This document shows, in pieces, positions 54,527 through 63,387 of a DNA stretch of 64,000 nucleotides. Positions within the stretch are counted from its first letter, which is position 1; every line of letters starts with the position of its first letter. This DNA is from Paramicrobacterium humi (lineage in GTDB: Bacteria; Actinomycetota; Actinomycetes; Actinomycetales; Microbacteriaceae): the NCBI RefSeq assembly GCF_900105715.1, contig NZ_FNRY01000001.1, positions 1 to 64,000 on the forward strand. The letters run 5' to 3'. The notes under the pieces were generated by a model, which made no database searches, was not told the DNA's origin, and saw only the letters and a list, made by a program, of their open reading frames with translations. The position numbers and the translations under genes were made by a program.

Positions 54527-55505
54527 TCGGTTCCTCCGGATCGGCTGCCGGGCGGGAAGCGGACGCCGTGATCGTCGTTCCGATGCTCGCGTGTTCTGCC
54601 GCACCTTTGGGATCGATCGAAGAACCTGCCGCTCGTGAGTCGTTCCCCTCTCGGGCGTAATAGACAACGACCTTGATTCGCTCTGTTCCGTTGATGCGTA
54701 GTTGTTCACGAGTGAAGGCACGTTCACCAAACTGGGGGTGAGTAAGTGTGACGTTTGCACCTCGTTGCGCGCGGACGTCATGTCGGGCCCAGAGGTGACG
54801 GAAGTATGAGCTCTCGCGGCTGAGGTCATTGATGAGCTGGAGGAAGTGGGGGTCATCGGTATTATTGCCGATCGTGTGCCGCAGGCTCGCCGTGAGGCAT
54901 GCCGCGGCCATCTCCCAGTCCGGATGCAATGCTCGCTCGCTCTCGTCGAGAAACAGATCCCGCATCTGATTCCGTCCGGGACTCAGGTGAGGATTGAGCG
55001 CTTGGGCTGATGGGTTTGAAGCGAGGATATTGAAGTATTCATCTTCGATGAATGCTGGCTGGTCGAGCGCGCCAATGAGATTGAGCACGCTTACCGGGAT
55101 TTCTTCCTGCGGTGGATCTGCGGGAGGGCGGGGCGCGTCGGACGCTAGGGACTTCAGATGCGTCATGTGGTCGTTGTCGAGCTGGAGCGCGTGACCGAGC
55201 GCATCGAGAACTCGGGCGGAGGGGTTCCGGTCCTTACCCCGTTCAAGCCGAAGATAATAGTCGGCGCTGATCCCGGCAAGCATGGCAAGTTCCTCGCGGC
55301 GCAGTCCTGGCACACGCCGTACACCGTTGACGCTTACACCCGCTTGCTGCGGTGTCAACAGGCCGCGACGCGCCTGCAAGTATGCACCAAGCGGATTCGC
55401 GCGTTCTCTCTCGATCTGCGGCACAAGCATGCCGGTGTCGTTCAGAGGGGGTGCTTGCAGGACCCGGGTTGATGCCGGTCCTGGTTGCACATGAATGGCA
55501 CTCAT
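54495..55505 (-). CDS. XRE regulator with MmyB-like ligand domain
   Basis: A 336-residue transcription factor. HTH: LGAYLQARRGLLTPQQAGVS, RRVPGLRREELAMLAGISAD, YYLRLERGKDRNPSARVLDA. The MmyB-like effector domain follows (FIEDEYFNILASNPSAQALN, then ERALHPDWEMAAACLTASLR, FRHLWARHDVRAQRGANVTL, THPQFGERAFTREQLRI). The start could be ATG 55505 or 55430. These regulators usually control a divergent short-chain dehydrogenase, as here. The C-terminal 60 residues are an unusual low-complexity tail overlapping the polymerase gene. AT content is higher than in neighbours, suggesting acquisition. Confidence 0.9.
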   Translation of the reverse strand: MSAIHVQPGPASTRVLQAPPLNDTGMLVPQIERERANPLGAYLQARRGLLTPQQAGVSVNGVRRVPGLRREELAMLAGISADYYLRLERGKDRNPSARVLDALGHALQLDNDHMTHLKSLASDAPRPPADPPQEEIPVSVLNLIGALDQPAFIEDEYFNILASNPSAQALNPHLSPGRNQMRDLFLDESERALHPDWEMAAACLTASLRHTIGNNTDDPHFLQLINDLSRESSYFRHLWARHDVRAQRGANVTLTHPQFGERAFTREQLRINGTERIKVVVYYAREGNDSRAAGSSIDPKGAAEHASIGTTITASASRPAADPEEPITASHPRSTT

Positions 55506-55552
55506 ACTCTTGTGAACACCCGCTAGAGAAGAGGTATTTCAAGGAGGTTGTT

Positions 55553-56239
55553 GTGGGTATTGCGCTTATCACCGGAGCGAACAAAGGTATTGGTTTTGAG
55601 ACTGCGCGCCAGCTCGTGGATCTGGGACACGTCGTGTATCTCGGGGCACGGAACGTGGTCCGCGGTGCGGATGCGGCTACTGCGATCGGCGCACGGCACG
55701 TCCAACTCGATGTGACCGACGATGATTCGGTCGCGCAGGCACTTCGCACGATAGCTGATGCCGAGACGCGTCTTGACATCCTCGTGAACAACGCCGGTGT
55801 CCAAGAGTTCGACTCTGCAGATGGACCGTTGGCTATGCGCGCGTTCGATACCAATGCCGTCGGTGTAGTACGCGTCACCGAGGCTGCACTTCCCCTACTG
55901 CGCAAGTCCGCTCAAGCTACGGTGGTGACCGTCTCGAGTAGTGCTGGATCGTTCTGGGCAGTCACGAATCCCGCACGACCCGAGTTTCATCTCACGAACG
56001 CCGTGTACGCAGCGTCGAAAGCCGCAGCAACCATGCTGACGCTGCAGTACGCGAAGGCCAATCCGCAGATGCGCATCAACGCGATTGAACCGGGGTATAC
56101 CGCGACCGACATGACGGCAGGATTTGAAGGCGGACGTCCCGTCCAAGACAGCGCCAGAGCGGTGGTGCGGCTGGCAACACTCGGCGCCGCCGGACCTACG
56201 GGAACCCTTCGTGATGAGGCTGGGGAGCTGAGCTGGTGA
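55553..56239 (+). CDS. Short-chain dehydrogenase/reductase
   Basis: A 228-residue classical SDR: LITGANKGIGFETARQLVDL (TGxxxGxG NAD(P) site), HVQLDVTDDDSVAQALRTIA, ILVNNAGVQ (NNAG), VVTVSSSAGSFW (catalytic Ser), VYAASKAAATMLTLQYAKA (catalytic Y-x-x-x-K) and INAIEPGYTATDM. GTG 55553 follows AAGGAGG at 5 bases. Divergent from the XRE regulator that probably represses it, and coupled (GTGA) to the following gene. GC is visibly lower than in flanking core genes. Substrate unknown. Confidence 0.93.
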   Translation: MGIALITGANKGIGFETARQLVDLGHVVYLGARNVVRGADAATAIGARHVQLDVTDDDSVAQALRTIADAETRLDILVNNAGVQEFDSADGPLAMRAFDTNAVGVVRVTEAALPLLRKSAQATVVTVSSSAGSFWAVTNPARPEFHLTNAVYAASKAAATMLTLQYAKANPQMRINAIEPGYTATDMTAGFEGGRPVQDSARAVVRLATLGAAGPTGTLRDEAGELSW

Positions 56240-57000
56240 CAACGATCGGTGTACTGGGTGCGGGGCAAGCCGGAGCGACTTTCGCGCGTGCTGCCGTCGG
56301 GGCAGGTTACGACATCGTCATCGCGAACTCGCGCGGACCGCATACTCTGCGCTCCTTGATCGAGGATCTGGGTTCGCGTGCGCGAGCCGGCACCGCCGCA
56401 GAAGCAGCCGCCGCCGCGGACGTGGCATTCCTGGCCTTCCCATACTCACCATCACACGAACTACCTGCGCAGGAACTCGCCGGAAAAATTGTGATCGATA
56501 ACAACAATTACATGGCGTGGCGCGACGGGAACTTCCCTGAGGTCGATAGCGGCGCAGCCACGATCCAGGAGCTGCGTCAGCGACAGCTGCCTTGCGCCAA
56601 GATTGTGAAGGCTTTCAGCCATATTCAATTTCACGAACGTATCCCTGCCCGCGTGCCCGACGAACGCATCGCCGCTCTCCTGCGACTCGCGCGGCCACGC
56701 GGTGACGCAGACAGGAAGGCACTCATCGTCTCCAGCGACTATCCCGACGCTGTCGCTTTCGTCACCCGACTCTACGACGATCTCGGGTTCGACACGGTTG
56801 ATAACAGCCCGCTCGCCGAATCCTGGCGCAGCGCCCCTGGAACTCCGATGTGGGCCGCATCCGTCGATGGGCAAAGCCGAGACGAGCTCGTTCAAAACCT
56901 GCGACGGGCAGACATTCTGTCGCCGCCACGTCGCCGGCGCCCCGGCCTTCCACCGCACCGCTCGCACCATCGCTGCCCGATCGAAAACCGGACTTCCTGA
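56236..57000 (+). CDS. NAD(P)-binding (F420-dependent-reductase-like) protein
   Basis: A 254-residue protein with an N-terminal Rossmann motif (IGVLGAGQAGATFARAAVGA), VAFLAFPYSPSH, KIVIDNNNYMAWRDG, VKAFSHIQFHER and LIVSSDYPDAVAFVTRLYDD, the pattern of the NADP oxidoreductase/F420-dependent family. It ends family-like at about NLRRA (residue 225); the remaining residues (DILSPPRRRRPGLPPHRSHH...) look like read-through of a damaged 3' end. GTG start overlaps the SDR stop. May supply or recycle a cofactor for the SDR, but that is inference. Confidence 0.78.
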   Translation: MTTIGVLGAGQAGATFARAAVGAGYDIVIANSRGPHTLRSLIEDLGSRARAGTAAEAAAAADVAFLAFPYSPSHELPAQELAGKIVIDNNNYMAWRDGNFPEVDSGAATIQELRQRQLPCAKIVKAFSHIQFHERIPARVPDERIAALLRLARPRGDADRKALIVSSDYPDAVAFVTRLYDDLGFDTVDNSPLAESWRSAPGTPMWAASVDGQSRDELVQNLRRADILSPPRRRRPGLPPHRSHHRCPIENRTS

Positions 57001-57397
57001 CGTGCTCGCGGGAGACTGCGCCCCTGTCTTCTGACAGGTCTTCCTCCTCATGACCAGCATCTGGCTGCTCACCGACAGCGGCGTGCCGCTGTCCACCGGG
57101 CGCCTCACAGCCGCCTTCCCGCTCGACGCCTTCGCCATCCCGGTAATCATGGGATAGTCGGCCGCGACTTTCGGGCGCTGGCGGCGGCCGCGCTCACCTG
57201 CCATTGGGTCTATGCCGGCATAGGAGCACAGATGCTGGCGGCAACGAGTACGGAGAGGCGCTATGCTCCGTTCCTCGGGGTCTACCGTTACGAGGCGTTC
57301 GCCGCCTCAGACGATCGGGCACGGCCGAGCACGAACTCGCGTTCCTTGCCGCGCCGCTCACTGAGGGCGGCGCGGCTGACGTCTGAACAGCGTGCGG
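57001..57397. other. About 400 bases without a recognisable gene
   Basis: Short frames only. One plus-strand frame reads MTSIWLLTDSGVPLSTGRLT for 35 codons to a TAG, with no support. I see no promoter, repeat or known RNA here. Its base composition matches the neighbouring acquired cassette, so it is probably intergenic debris. Confidence 0.5.
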
Positions 57398-57470
57398 TGC
57401 CCCCACTGGGATTCGAACCCAGACTGAAGCGATTTTAAGTCGCCTGCCTCTGCCGTTGGGCTATGGGGGC
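57398..57470 (-). tRNA. tRNA with UAA anticodon (reads UUA), class I form
   Basis: On the minus strand a complete 73-nt cloverleaf: acceptor GCCCCCA/TGGGGGC, T8 A9, D-stem GCC/GGC with GG in the loop, anticodon stem GGCGA/TCGCT with loop CTTAAAA (anticodon TAA at 57437-57435), a 5-base variable loop, T-stem CTGGG/CCCAG with TTCGAAT. Discriminator A73; CCA is not encoded (CCG follows). UAA decodes Leu UUA. Leucine tRNAs normally have a long variable arm, which this one lacks. Confidence 0.9.
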
Positions 57471-57553
57471 CCTTCCCCACTTTAGAGGAGCGCGTGGCGG
57501 CATCCGGTTCAGGGAGAAAGGATTCCATCACCTCCGGGCATACGCTGGCAATC

Positions 57554-57976
57554 ATGACCGGGCTTCCGGCGCACGCCGCATCTTTCGGCCGCTTCGACCG
57601 GCGACTGCTTGCTCCGATAACCCTTGGGACGATCCTGACGTAGCCCAGGTGGGCAACTGCTCGCCCTGCTCGCACTGTCCGCGCCCATTTTCGGCACCCC
57701 GCAAGAGCGCGTGAGCCTCGCAGTGCAAAACACGCTCTACCACCAGCCGCCGAGGCGTCGATCGGCACCGCGTCTGGCCAGCTGTCCACATTCATGTATA
57801 TCGCGGCGATGCTGGCTTCTGCGGCACACGGCGCGTTCTTCCGGCCTCGCGCGAATATGGTGGGGCTGCACGACCTCGCCATTGTGAAGACCGTCGCCGT
57901 GATTCTTCTGCTTGCCCTGTCGGTCGCCGACCGCTCACTGCCACGGATTGACCGCGCGGTGCGCGAGCGGCGTTAA
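57554..57976 (+). pseudogene. MFS transporter remnant with large internal deletion
   Basis: The N-terminus of an MFS permease is recognisable: MTGLPAHAASFGRFDRRLLA, PITLGTIL, then a TAG. Immediately afterwards the C-terminal portion of such a protein follows: LLALLALSAPIFG, LAVQNTLYHQ, a frameshift at about 57740, then AAEASIGTASGQLSTFMYIA, AMLASAAHGAFF and LALSVADRSLPRI to the stop at 57976. About 300 central codons are missing. I infer an internally deleted, frameshifted transporter of the DHA2-like type. Confidence 0.65.
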
Positions 57977-58018
57977 CGGCAGAAGGCCCACCATCGGGCG
58001 GGCCTTCTGCACGGGAGA

Positions 58019-59509
58019 CTAATTGCTTGCCGCCGCCTTCTCAGCGGCCGGCTTCGCAGCCGTCTTCGAAGCGGGCTTCTTGGCGGGCGTCTTCTTCGCG
58101 GGAGCCTTCTTGGCCGGAGCCTTGTCGGACTTCGCGGCGGGGGTGCTCGCGGCGGGCGTCTCGGCCGGCTTCTCAGCCGCCGGTGCCGGCGGCTTCGGAC
58201 GAGCGGCGAACTCCTCGAACGCGGCACGCGGATGCTGGACGGCCGAGAGCGACACGATGTCGCGGCCGAGGAAGAAGTTGTTCACCCAGCCGCCGAAGAC
58301 GCGGAGCTTGCGCTCCCAGCTCGGCATGGCGAGCCCGTGGTAACCGCGGTGCGCAACCCAAGCCGGGAAGCCCTTGATGGCGAGCTTGCCGGACTGGAAG
58401 ACACCGATGCCGATGCCGAGGCCGGCGACGGCGCCGAGGTTCTTGTGGAAGTACTCCTTCGGCAGCTCTCCGCGGAGGACGGCCACGATGTTCTTGGCGA
58501 GAAGCTTGCCCTGGCGGACGGCGTGCTGAGCGTTGGGAACGCAGAAGCCGCCGACGCCGCCTCCGGTCAGGTCGGGCACGCGGGAAACGTCACCGGCAGC
58601 CCAGGCGCCTTCGATCGGCTCCTCGTCGGTTCCGACGCGAAGGTCGGCGCGGGTCATCACGCGACCGCGCTCTTCGATCGGCAGGTCGGTGTTGCGGACG
58701 ATCTGCGGGTTCGCCATGACACCGGCGGTCCAGACGATGAGGTCGGACTCGAACTTCTCGCCCGTGGACAGCTCGATGTTGCCGTCGACGCACGACGCGA
58801 ACTGCGTGTCGAGGTGCACGAGCGCCCCGCGGTTCGCGAGGTTCTTGAGAACCCAGTGGCTGGTCTCGAGCGAGACCTCGGGCATGATGCGGCTCATCGC
58901 CTCGACGAGGTGGAAGTGGATGTCGTCGAAGCTCAGCTGCGGGTAGTACTTCAGCAGCGAGCTCGCGAACGAGCGCAGCTCGGCGAAGACCTCGATGCCG
59001 GCGAAGCCGCCGCCGACGACGACGAAGGTCAGCAGGCGGTCGCGCTCGGGTCCGGCAGGGAGGCCGGCGGCCTTCGCGAAGTTGTCGAGCATGCGGTCGC
59101 GGATCGCGACGGCCTCTTCGACGGTCTTGAGTCCGATGCCCTGGTCGGCGAGGCCGGGGATCGGGAAGGTGCGGGACACGGCGCCGGCGGTCACGACGAC
59201 CTGGTCGTACGACATCTCGTACGGCTCGCCGATCTCGGGCGACACCGTCACCTTCTTCTCGGCGTGGTTTATGTACGTGACCTTCGCGGTGATGACCTCG
59301 GTGCGCTTGAGGTGACGACGCTGCGAGACCACGGCGTGGCGAGGCTCGATCGACCCCGCGGCGATCTCGGGAAGGAACGGCTGGTACGTCATGTACGGAA
59401 GCGGGTCGATGATCGTGACCTCGGCCTCGCCGGGTCGCAGATGCTTTTCGAGCTTCCATGCGGTGTAGAAACCGGCGTAGCCGCCGCCGACAATGAGAAT
59501 CTTGGGCAC
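58019..59509 (-). CDS. ndh: Type II NADH dehydrogenase with Ala/Lys-rich tail
   Basis: A 496-residue single-subunit NADH:quinone oxidoreductase feeding the respiratory chain without proton pumping. FAD site KILIVGGGYAGFYTAWKLEK, NADH site LLTFVVVGGGFAGIEVFAEL, TAGVMANPQIV, IEGAWAAGDVSRVPDLTGGG and the membrane-facing C-terminal helix region. After about residue 430 a Pro/Ala/Lys tail (KSDKAPAKKAPAKKTPAKKP) of about 60 residues is added, like histone H1-type tails, which ordinary NDH-2 proteins lack. GTG 59509 is chosen at the start of the FAD motif; GGAG lies 11 bases upstream. Confidence 0.93.
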   Translation of the reverse strand: MPKILIVGGGYAGFYTAWKLEKHLRPGEAEVTIIDPLPYMTYQPFLPEIAAGSIEPRHAVVSQRRHLKRTEVITAKVTYINHAEKKVTVSPEIGEPYEMSYDQVVVTAGAVSRTFPIPGLADQGIGLKTVEEAVAIRDRMLDNFAKAAGLPAGPERDRLLTFVVVGGGFAGIEVFAELRSFASSLLKYYPQLSFDDIHFHLVEAMSRIMPEVSLETSHWVLKNLANRGALVHLDTQFASCVDGNIELSTGEKFESDLIVWTAGVMANPQIVRNTDLPIEERGRVMTRADLRVGTDEEPIEGAWAAGDVSRVPDLTGGGVGGFCVPNAQHAVRQGKLLAKNIVAVLRGELPKEYFHKNLGAVAGLGIGIGVFQSGKLAIKGFPAWVAHRGYHGLAMPSWERKLRVFGGWVNNFFLGRDIVSLSAVQHPRAAFEEFAARPKPPAPAAEKPAETPAASTPAAKSDKAPAKKAPAKKTPAKKPASKTAAKPAAEKAAASN

Positions 59510-59555
59510 GGTGAAATTTTCTCCTACTGGATCGCAAATACGGCAAACGAGCGTA

Positions 59556-60845
59556 CTACGACTTTCGGGCCACTCGCCTGACATGCCGGGTGGCGCCGAT
59601 GGCACCGAGCACTATCAGTGTACCAGCGCCGAGAATCACCGCCGCCGGAATGCTGATATAGCGCAGGGTTTCTGGCGTCGGAAGGAAAGGATTGACGGTG
59701 TCGTCGGCCTTCGGAATCGGTGCGAGCGCCTTGACCGTCGTCTTGTCGACGGGCGGCGCTGCCGTCTCGGCCTCGGCGCGACGGTTCACGGTGATCCAGT
59801 CCTTCAGGCTGCCCATGGGGTTCGTCGTGACCGGCGCGACGTCGGAGTCGATCGCCTTCCCCACGTTGGCGAGACCATAGCCGTAGTCGGGGCTCGGAAC
59901 GTCGTCGCCCTGCTGACTCGTGGGCACGGCCGTCGTGACGAGCCGGTTGATGATGTTGTCGGCATCCATGTCGGGGTATGCGGAGCGGAGCAGCGCGACC
60001 ATGCCGGCGACGATCGGCGAGGCTCCGCTCGTTCCCGCCCACATGACTGGAGTGCCGTCGGCCGAGATTCCCGTCAGCTCCTCGCTCGGCGCGGAGACGC
60101 CGATCGTGATGCCTTCTGTCGACGCGTTCTGGCTCACGGTTCCCGCCTTGTCCACGCCGGCGACGGTGAGGACGCCGGGGATGGTCGCGGGAGCGCCGAC
60201 GACGTCCGTGCCGCTCCCCCGGTTGCCGGCGGCGGCGACGATGACGACGTTGTGGGAGTAGGCGTACTGGAACGCCTCGTCCCAGCTCGGGTCCCACTCC
60301 TTCGCGTTCGTCGAGAACGACATGTTGATGACGTCGGCGCCATTGTCGACGGCCCAGTGGATGCCGTTGGCCACCTGATCGACGAACGACACCGTCGATC
60401 CGCTCGAGGGGAACCCGATCGAGATCGACAGCAGCGTCGCTTCCGGGGCGACGCCGAGCATCGCGCCTTCCTCACCGTTGCCGCGCCCTGCGGCGAGCGA
60501 GGCGACCCAGCTGCCGTGGTTGCGCTCCTCCTCGGAGCCGAGCGGGGTGCGGCCGTCGGAGGAGCCGACGCCCGAGACGTCGGTGCCGCCCGTCACGCCG
60601 GAGAAGTCCTTCGGGCCCTTGCCGATGCCGGTGTCCATGATCGCGATCACGGCGCCGTTGCCCTTCGTGGTCTTCCAGGCCTCCTGCACGCCGTACCCGC
60701 TGTCGAGCCAGTACTCCGCATCGCGCACGGTGGCTGCCGAGGCGGGAGCGACACCGCCGAGCACGACGGCGCCGGCGAGCGCGATGGCGGCCGCCGCGCG
60801 GGCGATCATACGCCGGCGGGCAGTCGCGTGCGGTCGCTGTGCCAC
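59556..60845 (-). CDS. Mycosin-like S8 serine protease
   Basis: A 429-residue secreted, membrane-anchored subtilase. A signal peptide (ARRRMIARAAAAIALAGAVV, cleaved near APASA) is followed by the catalytic Asp in GAVIAIMDTGIGKGPKDFSG, His in NHGSWVASLAAGRG, Ser in WAGTSGASPIVAGMVALLRS, then a Pro/acidic linker and a C-terminal helix (IPAAVILGAGTLIVLGAIGA) with a basic tail. The layout is that of the MycP proteases of type VII secretion, but no ESX genes are here. GTG 60845 lies two bases from the stop of the DUF501 gene, so it ends the eno-ftsB-like-DUF501 operon. Confidence 0.9.
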   Translation of the reverse strand: MAQRPHATARRRMIARAAAAIALAGAVVLGGVAPASAATVRDAEYWLDSGYGVQEAWKTTKGNGAVIAIMDTGIGKGPKDFSGVTGGTDVSGVGSSDGRTPLGSEEERNHGSWVASLAAGRGNGEEGAMLGVAPEATLLSISIGFPSSGSTVSFVDQVANGIHWAVDNGADVINMSFSTNAKEWDPSWDEAFQYAYSHNVVIVAAAGNRGSGTDVVGAPATIPGVLTVAGVDKAGTVSQNASTEGITIGVSAPSEELTGISADGTPVMWAGTSGASPIVAGMVALLRSAYPDMDADNIINRLVTTAVPTSQQGDDVPSPDYGYGLANVGKAIDSDVAPVTTNPMGSLKDWITVNRRAEAETAAPPVDKTTVKALAPIPKADDTVNPFLPTPETLRYISIPAAVILGAGTLIVLGAIGATRHVRRVARKS

Positions 60846-60847
60846 TC

Positions 60848-61372
60848 TCAGCTGCCTTCCCTCACCTCGTCGATCGTGCATTCGCAGACCTGCGGCGACC
60901 AGTTCGCCCGCGCGAGCGCGAGGTCGCCGATCGGATTCACTCCGGGCCCGGCGGCGAGCGAGTGGGCCACGAGCGCGTGGAGGCACTTTACCCGCACTGG
61001 CATTCCCCCGGCCGAGATGCCGCTGATCTCCTCAACGTGTCCCATGCTCTCACGGTCGGCGAGATAGGCGTTATGGGCAGTTCTATACCTCTCGCGCACG
61101 TCCTCGTCGGTGGCGAGCAGCTCGTTGTACTCGTTCATCACGTGCTCGGCTTCGAGCTCGCTGACCGCAGCGGTCGCTGCGGGATGCGTCAGATAGTAGA
61201 AGGTCGGGAACGGCGTTCCGTCGCTCAGCCTCGGCGCCGTCGAGACGACCGTCGGCCGGCCGCACACGCAGCGGGCCGAAATGCCGACAACGTCCCGCGC
61301 AGGCCGTCCGAGCTGGGCGGAGACGACGGCGACATCGGTCTCGGAGACGGGGTCGAAGGGCGGAGTGGTCAT
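60848..61372 (-). CDS. DUF501 protein
   Basis: A 174-residue actinobacterial DUF501 protein: LGRPARDVVGISARCVCGRP, FPTFYYLTHPAATAAVSELE, GISAGGMPVRVKCLHALVAH, SLAAGPGVNPIGDLAL. Cysteines in CVCG, KCLHALVAH and VCEC could bind a metal or cluster. Function unknown. It follows the FtsB-like gene in the same order as eno-Rv1024-Rv1025 in M. tuberculosis (from memory). Confidence 0.92.
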   Translation of the reverse strand: MTTPPFDPVSETDVAVVSAQLGRPARDVVGISARCVCGRPTVVSTAPRLSDGTPFPTFYYLTHPAATAAVSELEAEHVMNEYNELLATDEDVRERYRTAHNAYLADRESMGHVEEISGISAGGMPVRVKCLHALVAHSLAAGPGVNPIGDLALARANWSPQVCECTIDEVREGS

Positions 61373-61379
61373 CGGCGTG

Positions 61380-61940
61380 CTACTTCGTGTCGGTGGCGGT
61401 CGGGGTGGGGCTCGGCGTGTCCGAGGGCTGCGGCGACGTCTTCGCGTCCGATCCCTCGACGGGCGTGAAGGCGGAGGTGAGCACGGACGTCAGCAGCGAC
61501 GAGGCCCAGTCGACCTTCGTCTGCGTCAGCTCGTCGCTGACGGGCTCGGTCGTGTCGGGCAGGAACGTCTCGTCGAGGTCGTTGATGACGATGAAGCTGA
61601 TCTCGCCGGGGCTCACGTAGAAGAATCGCTCGCGCGCCTGCGTCTTGACGTAGCTCGGGTCGTTCCAGCGTTCACGCTCCTTCTGTAGGTCGGTGACGTC
61701 GTCTTTCTGGTCTGCGACGTCGCGCTGCAGCTGCGCGATCTCCTGCCGTTGCTCGACGAGCGCCTTGAGGTTCGGGGCGAGCACGACGACGCCGAGCACG
61801 ATGAGGGCCATCATCATGAGCGAGAAGCCAGAGAAATGGATGCCGCCGAGCCAGCGTTTGCGCTCGGAGTCGTCGGCGACGGCTCGCTGTTCGGCGGGCG
61901 GGCGGGCGGCGCCGGGCGGGCGGCGGGGGCGTCGAGCCAC
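61380..61940 (-). CDS. FtsB/DivIC-family septum formation initiator-like protein
   Basis: A 186-residue single-pass protein: a Pro/Arg-rich cytoplasmic N-terminus, membrane helix (FSLMMMALIVLGVVVLAPNL), coiled coil (LVEQRQEIAQLQRDVADQKD, DVTDLQKERERW) and the short DPSYVKTQARERFFYVSPGE motif of FtsB/DivIC, then a Ser/Thr/Pro-rich acidic tail. It should act in the divisome with FtsL and FtsQ. GTG 61940 is chosen because GGGAGG precedes it by five bases. It stands between eno and the DUF501 gene. Confidence 0.92.
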   Translation of the reverse strand: MARRPRRPPGAARPPAEQRAVADDSERKRWLGGIHFSGFSLMMMALIVLGVVVLAPNLKALVEQRQEIAQLQRDVADQKDDVTDLQKERERWNDPSYVKTQARERFFYVSPGEISFIVINDLDETFLPDTTEPVSDELTQTKVDWASSLLTSVLTSAFTPVEGSDAKTSPQPSDTPSPTPTATDTK

Positions 61941-61962
61941 GGCATCCTCCCTCACGGAATGC

Positions 61963-61999
61963 GAACGCTCCCGGTGCCTGCGCAGCACCGGGAGCGTTC
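61963..61999 (-). terminator. 15-bp hairpin after eno
   Basis: GAACGCTCCCGGTGC pairs perfectly with GCACCGGGAGCGTTC around a 7-base loop, 9 bases after the eno stop and before the FtsB-like start. It probably attenuates or terminates eno transcription, which would leave the following genes a weaker share of the message. Confidence 0.8.
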
Positions 62000-62007
62000 A
62001 GAGCGGT

Positions 62008-63369
<1,362 letters not shown>

Positions 63370-63387
63370 TCATGGCCGATTACGGGC

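Noticed and set aside
57001-57390. Small coding genes between the F420-like gene and the tRNA
   Set aside because: The frames are short, lack ribosome sites and show no recognisable domain.
57435-57437. Stop-codon suppressor tRNA
   Set aside because: The loop CTTAAAA places TAA, not TTA, CTA or TCA, at positions 34-36, so it reads UUA and not a stop codon.
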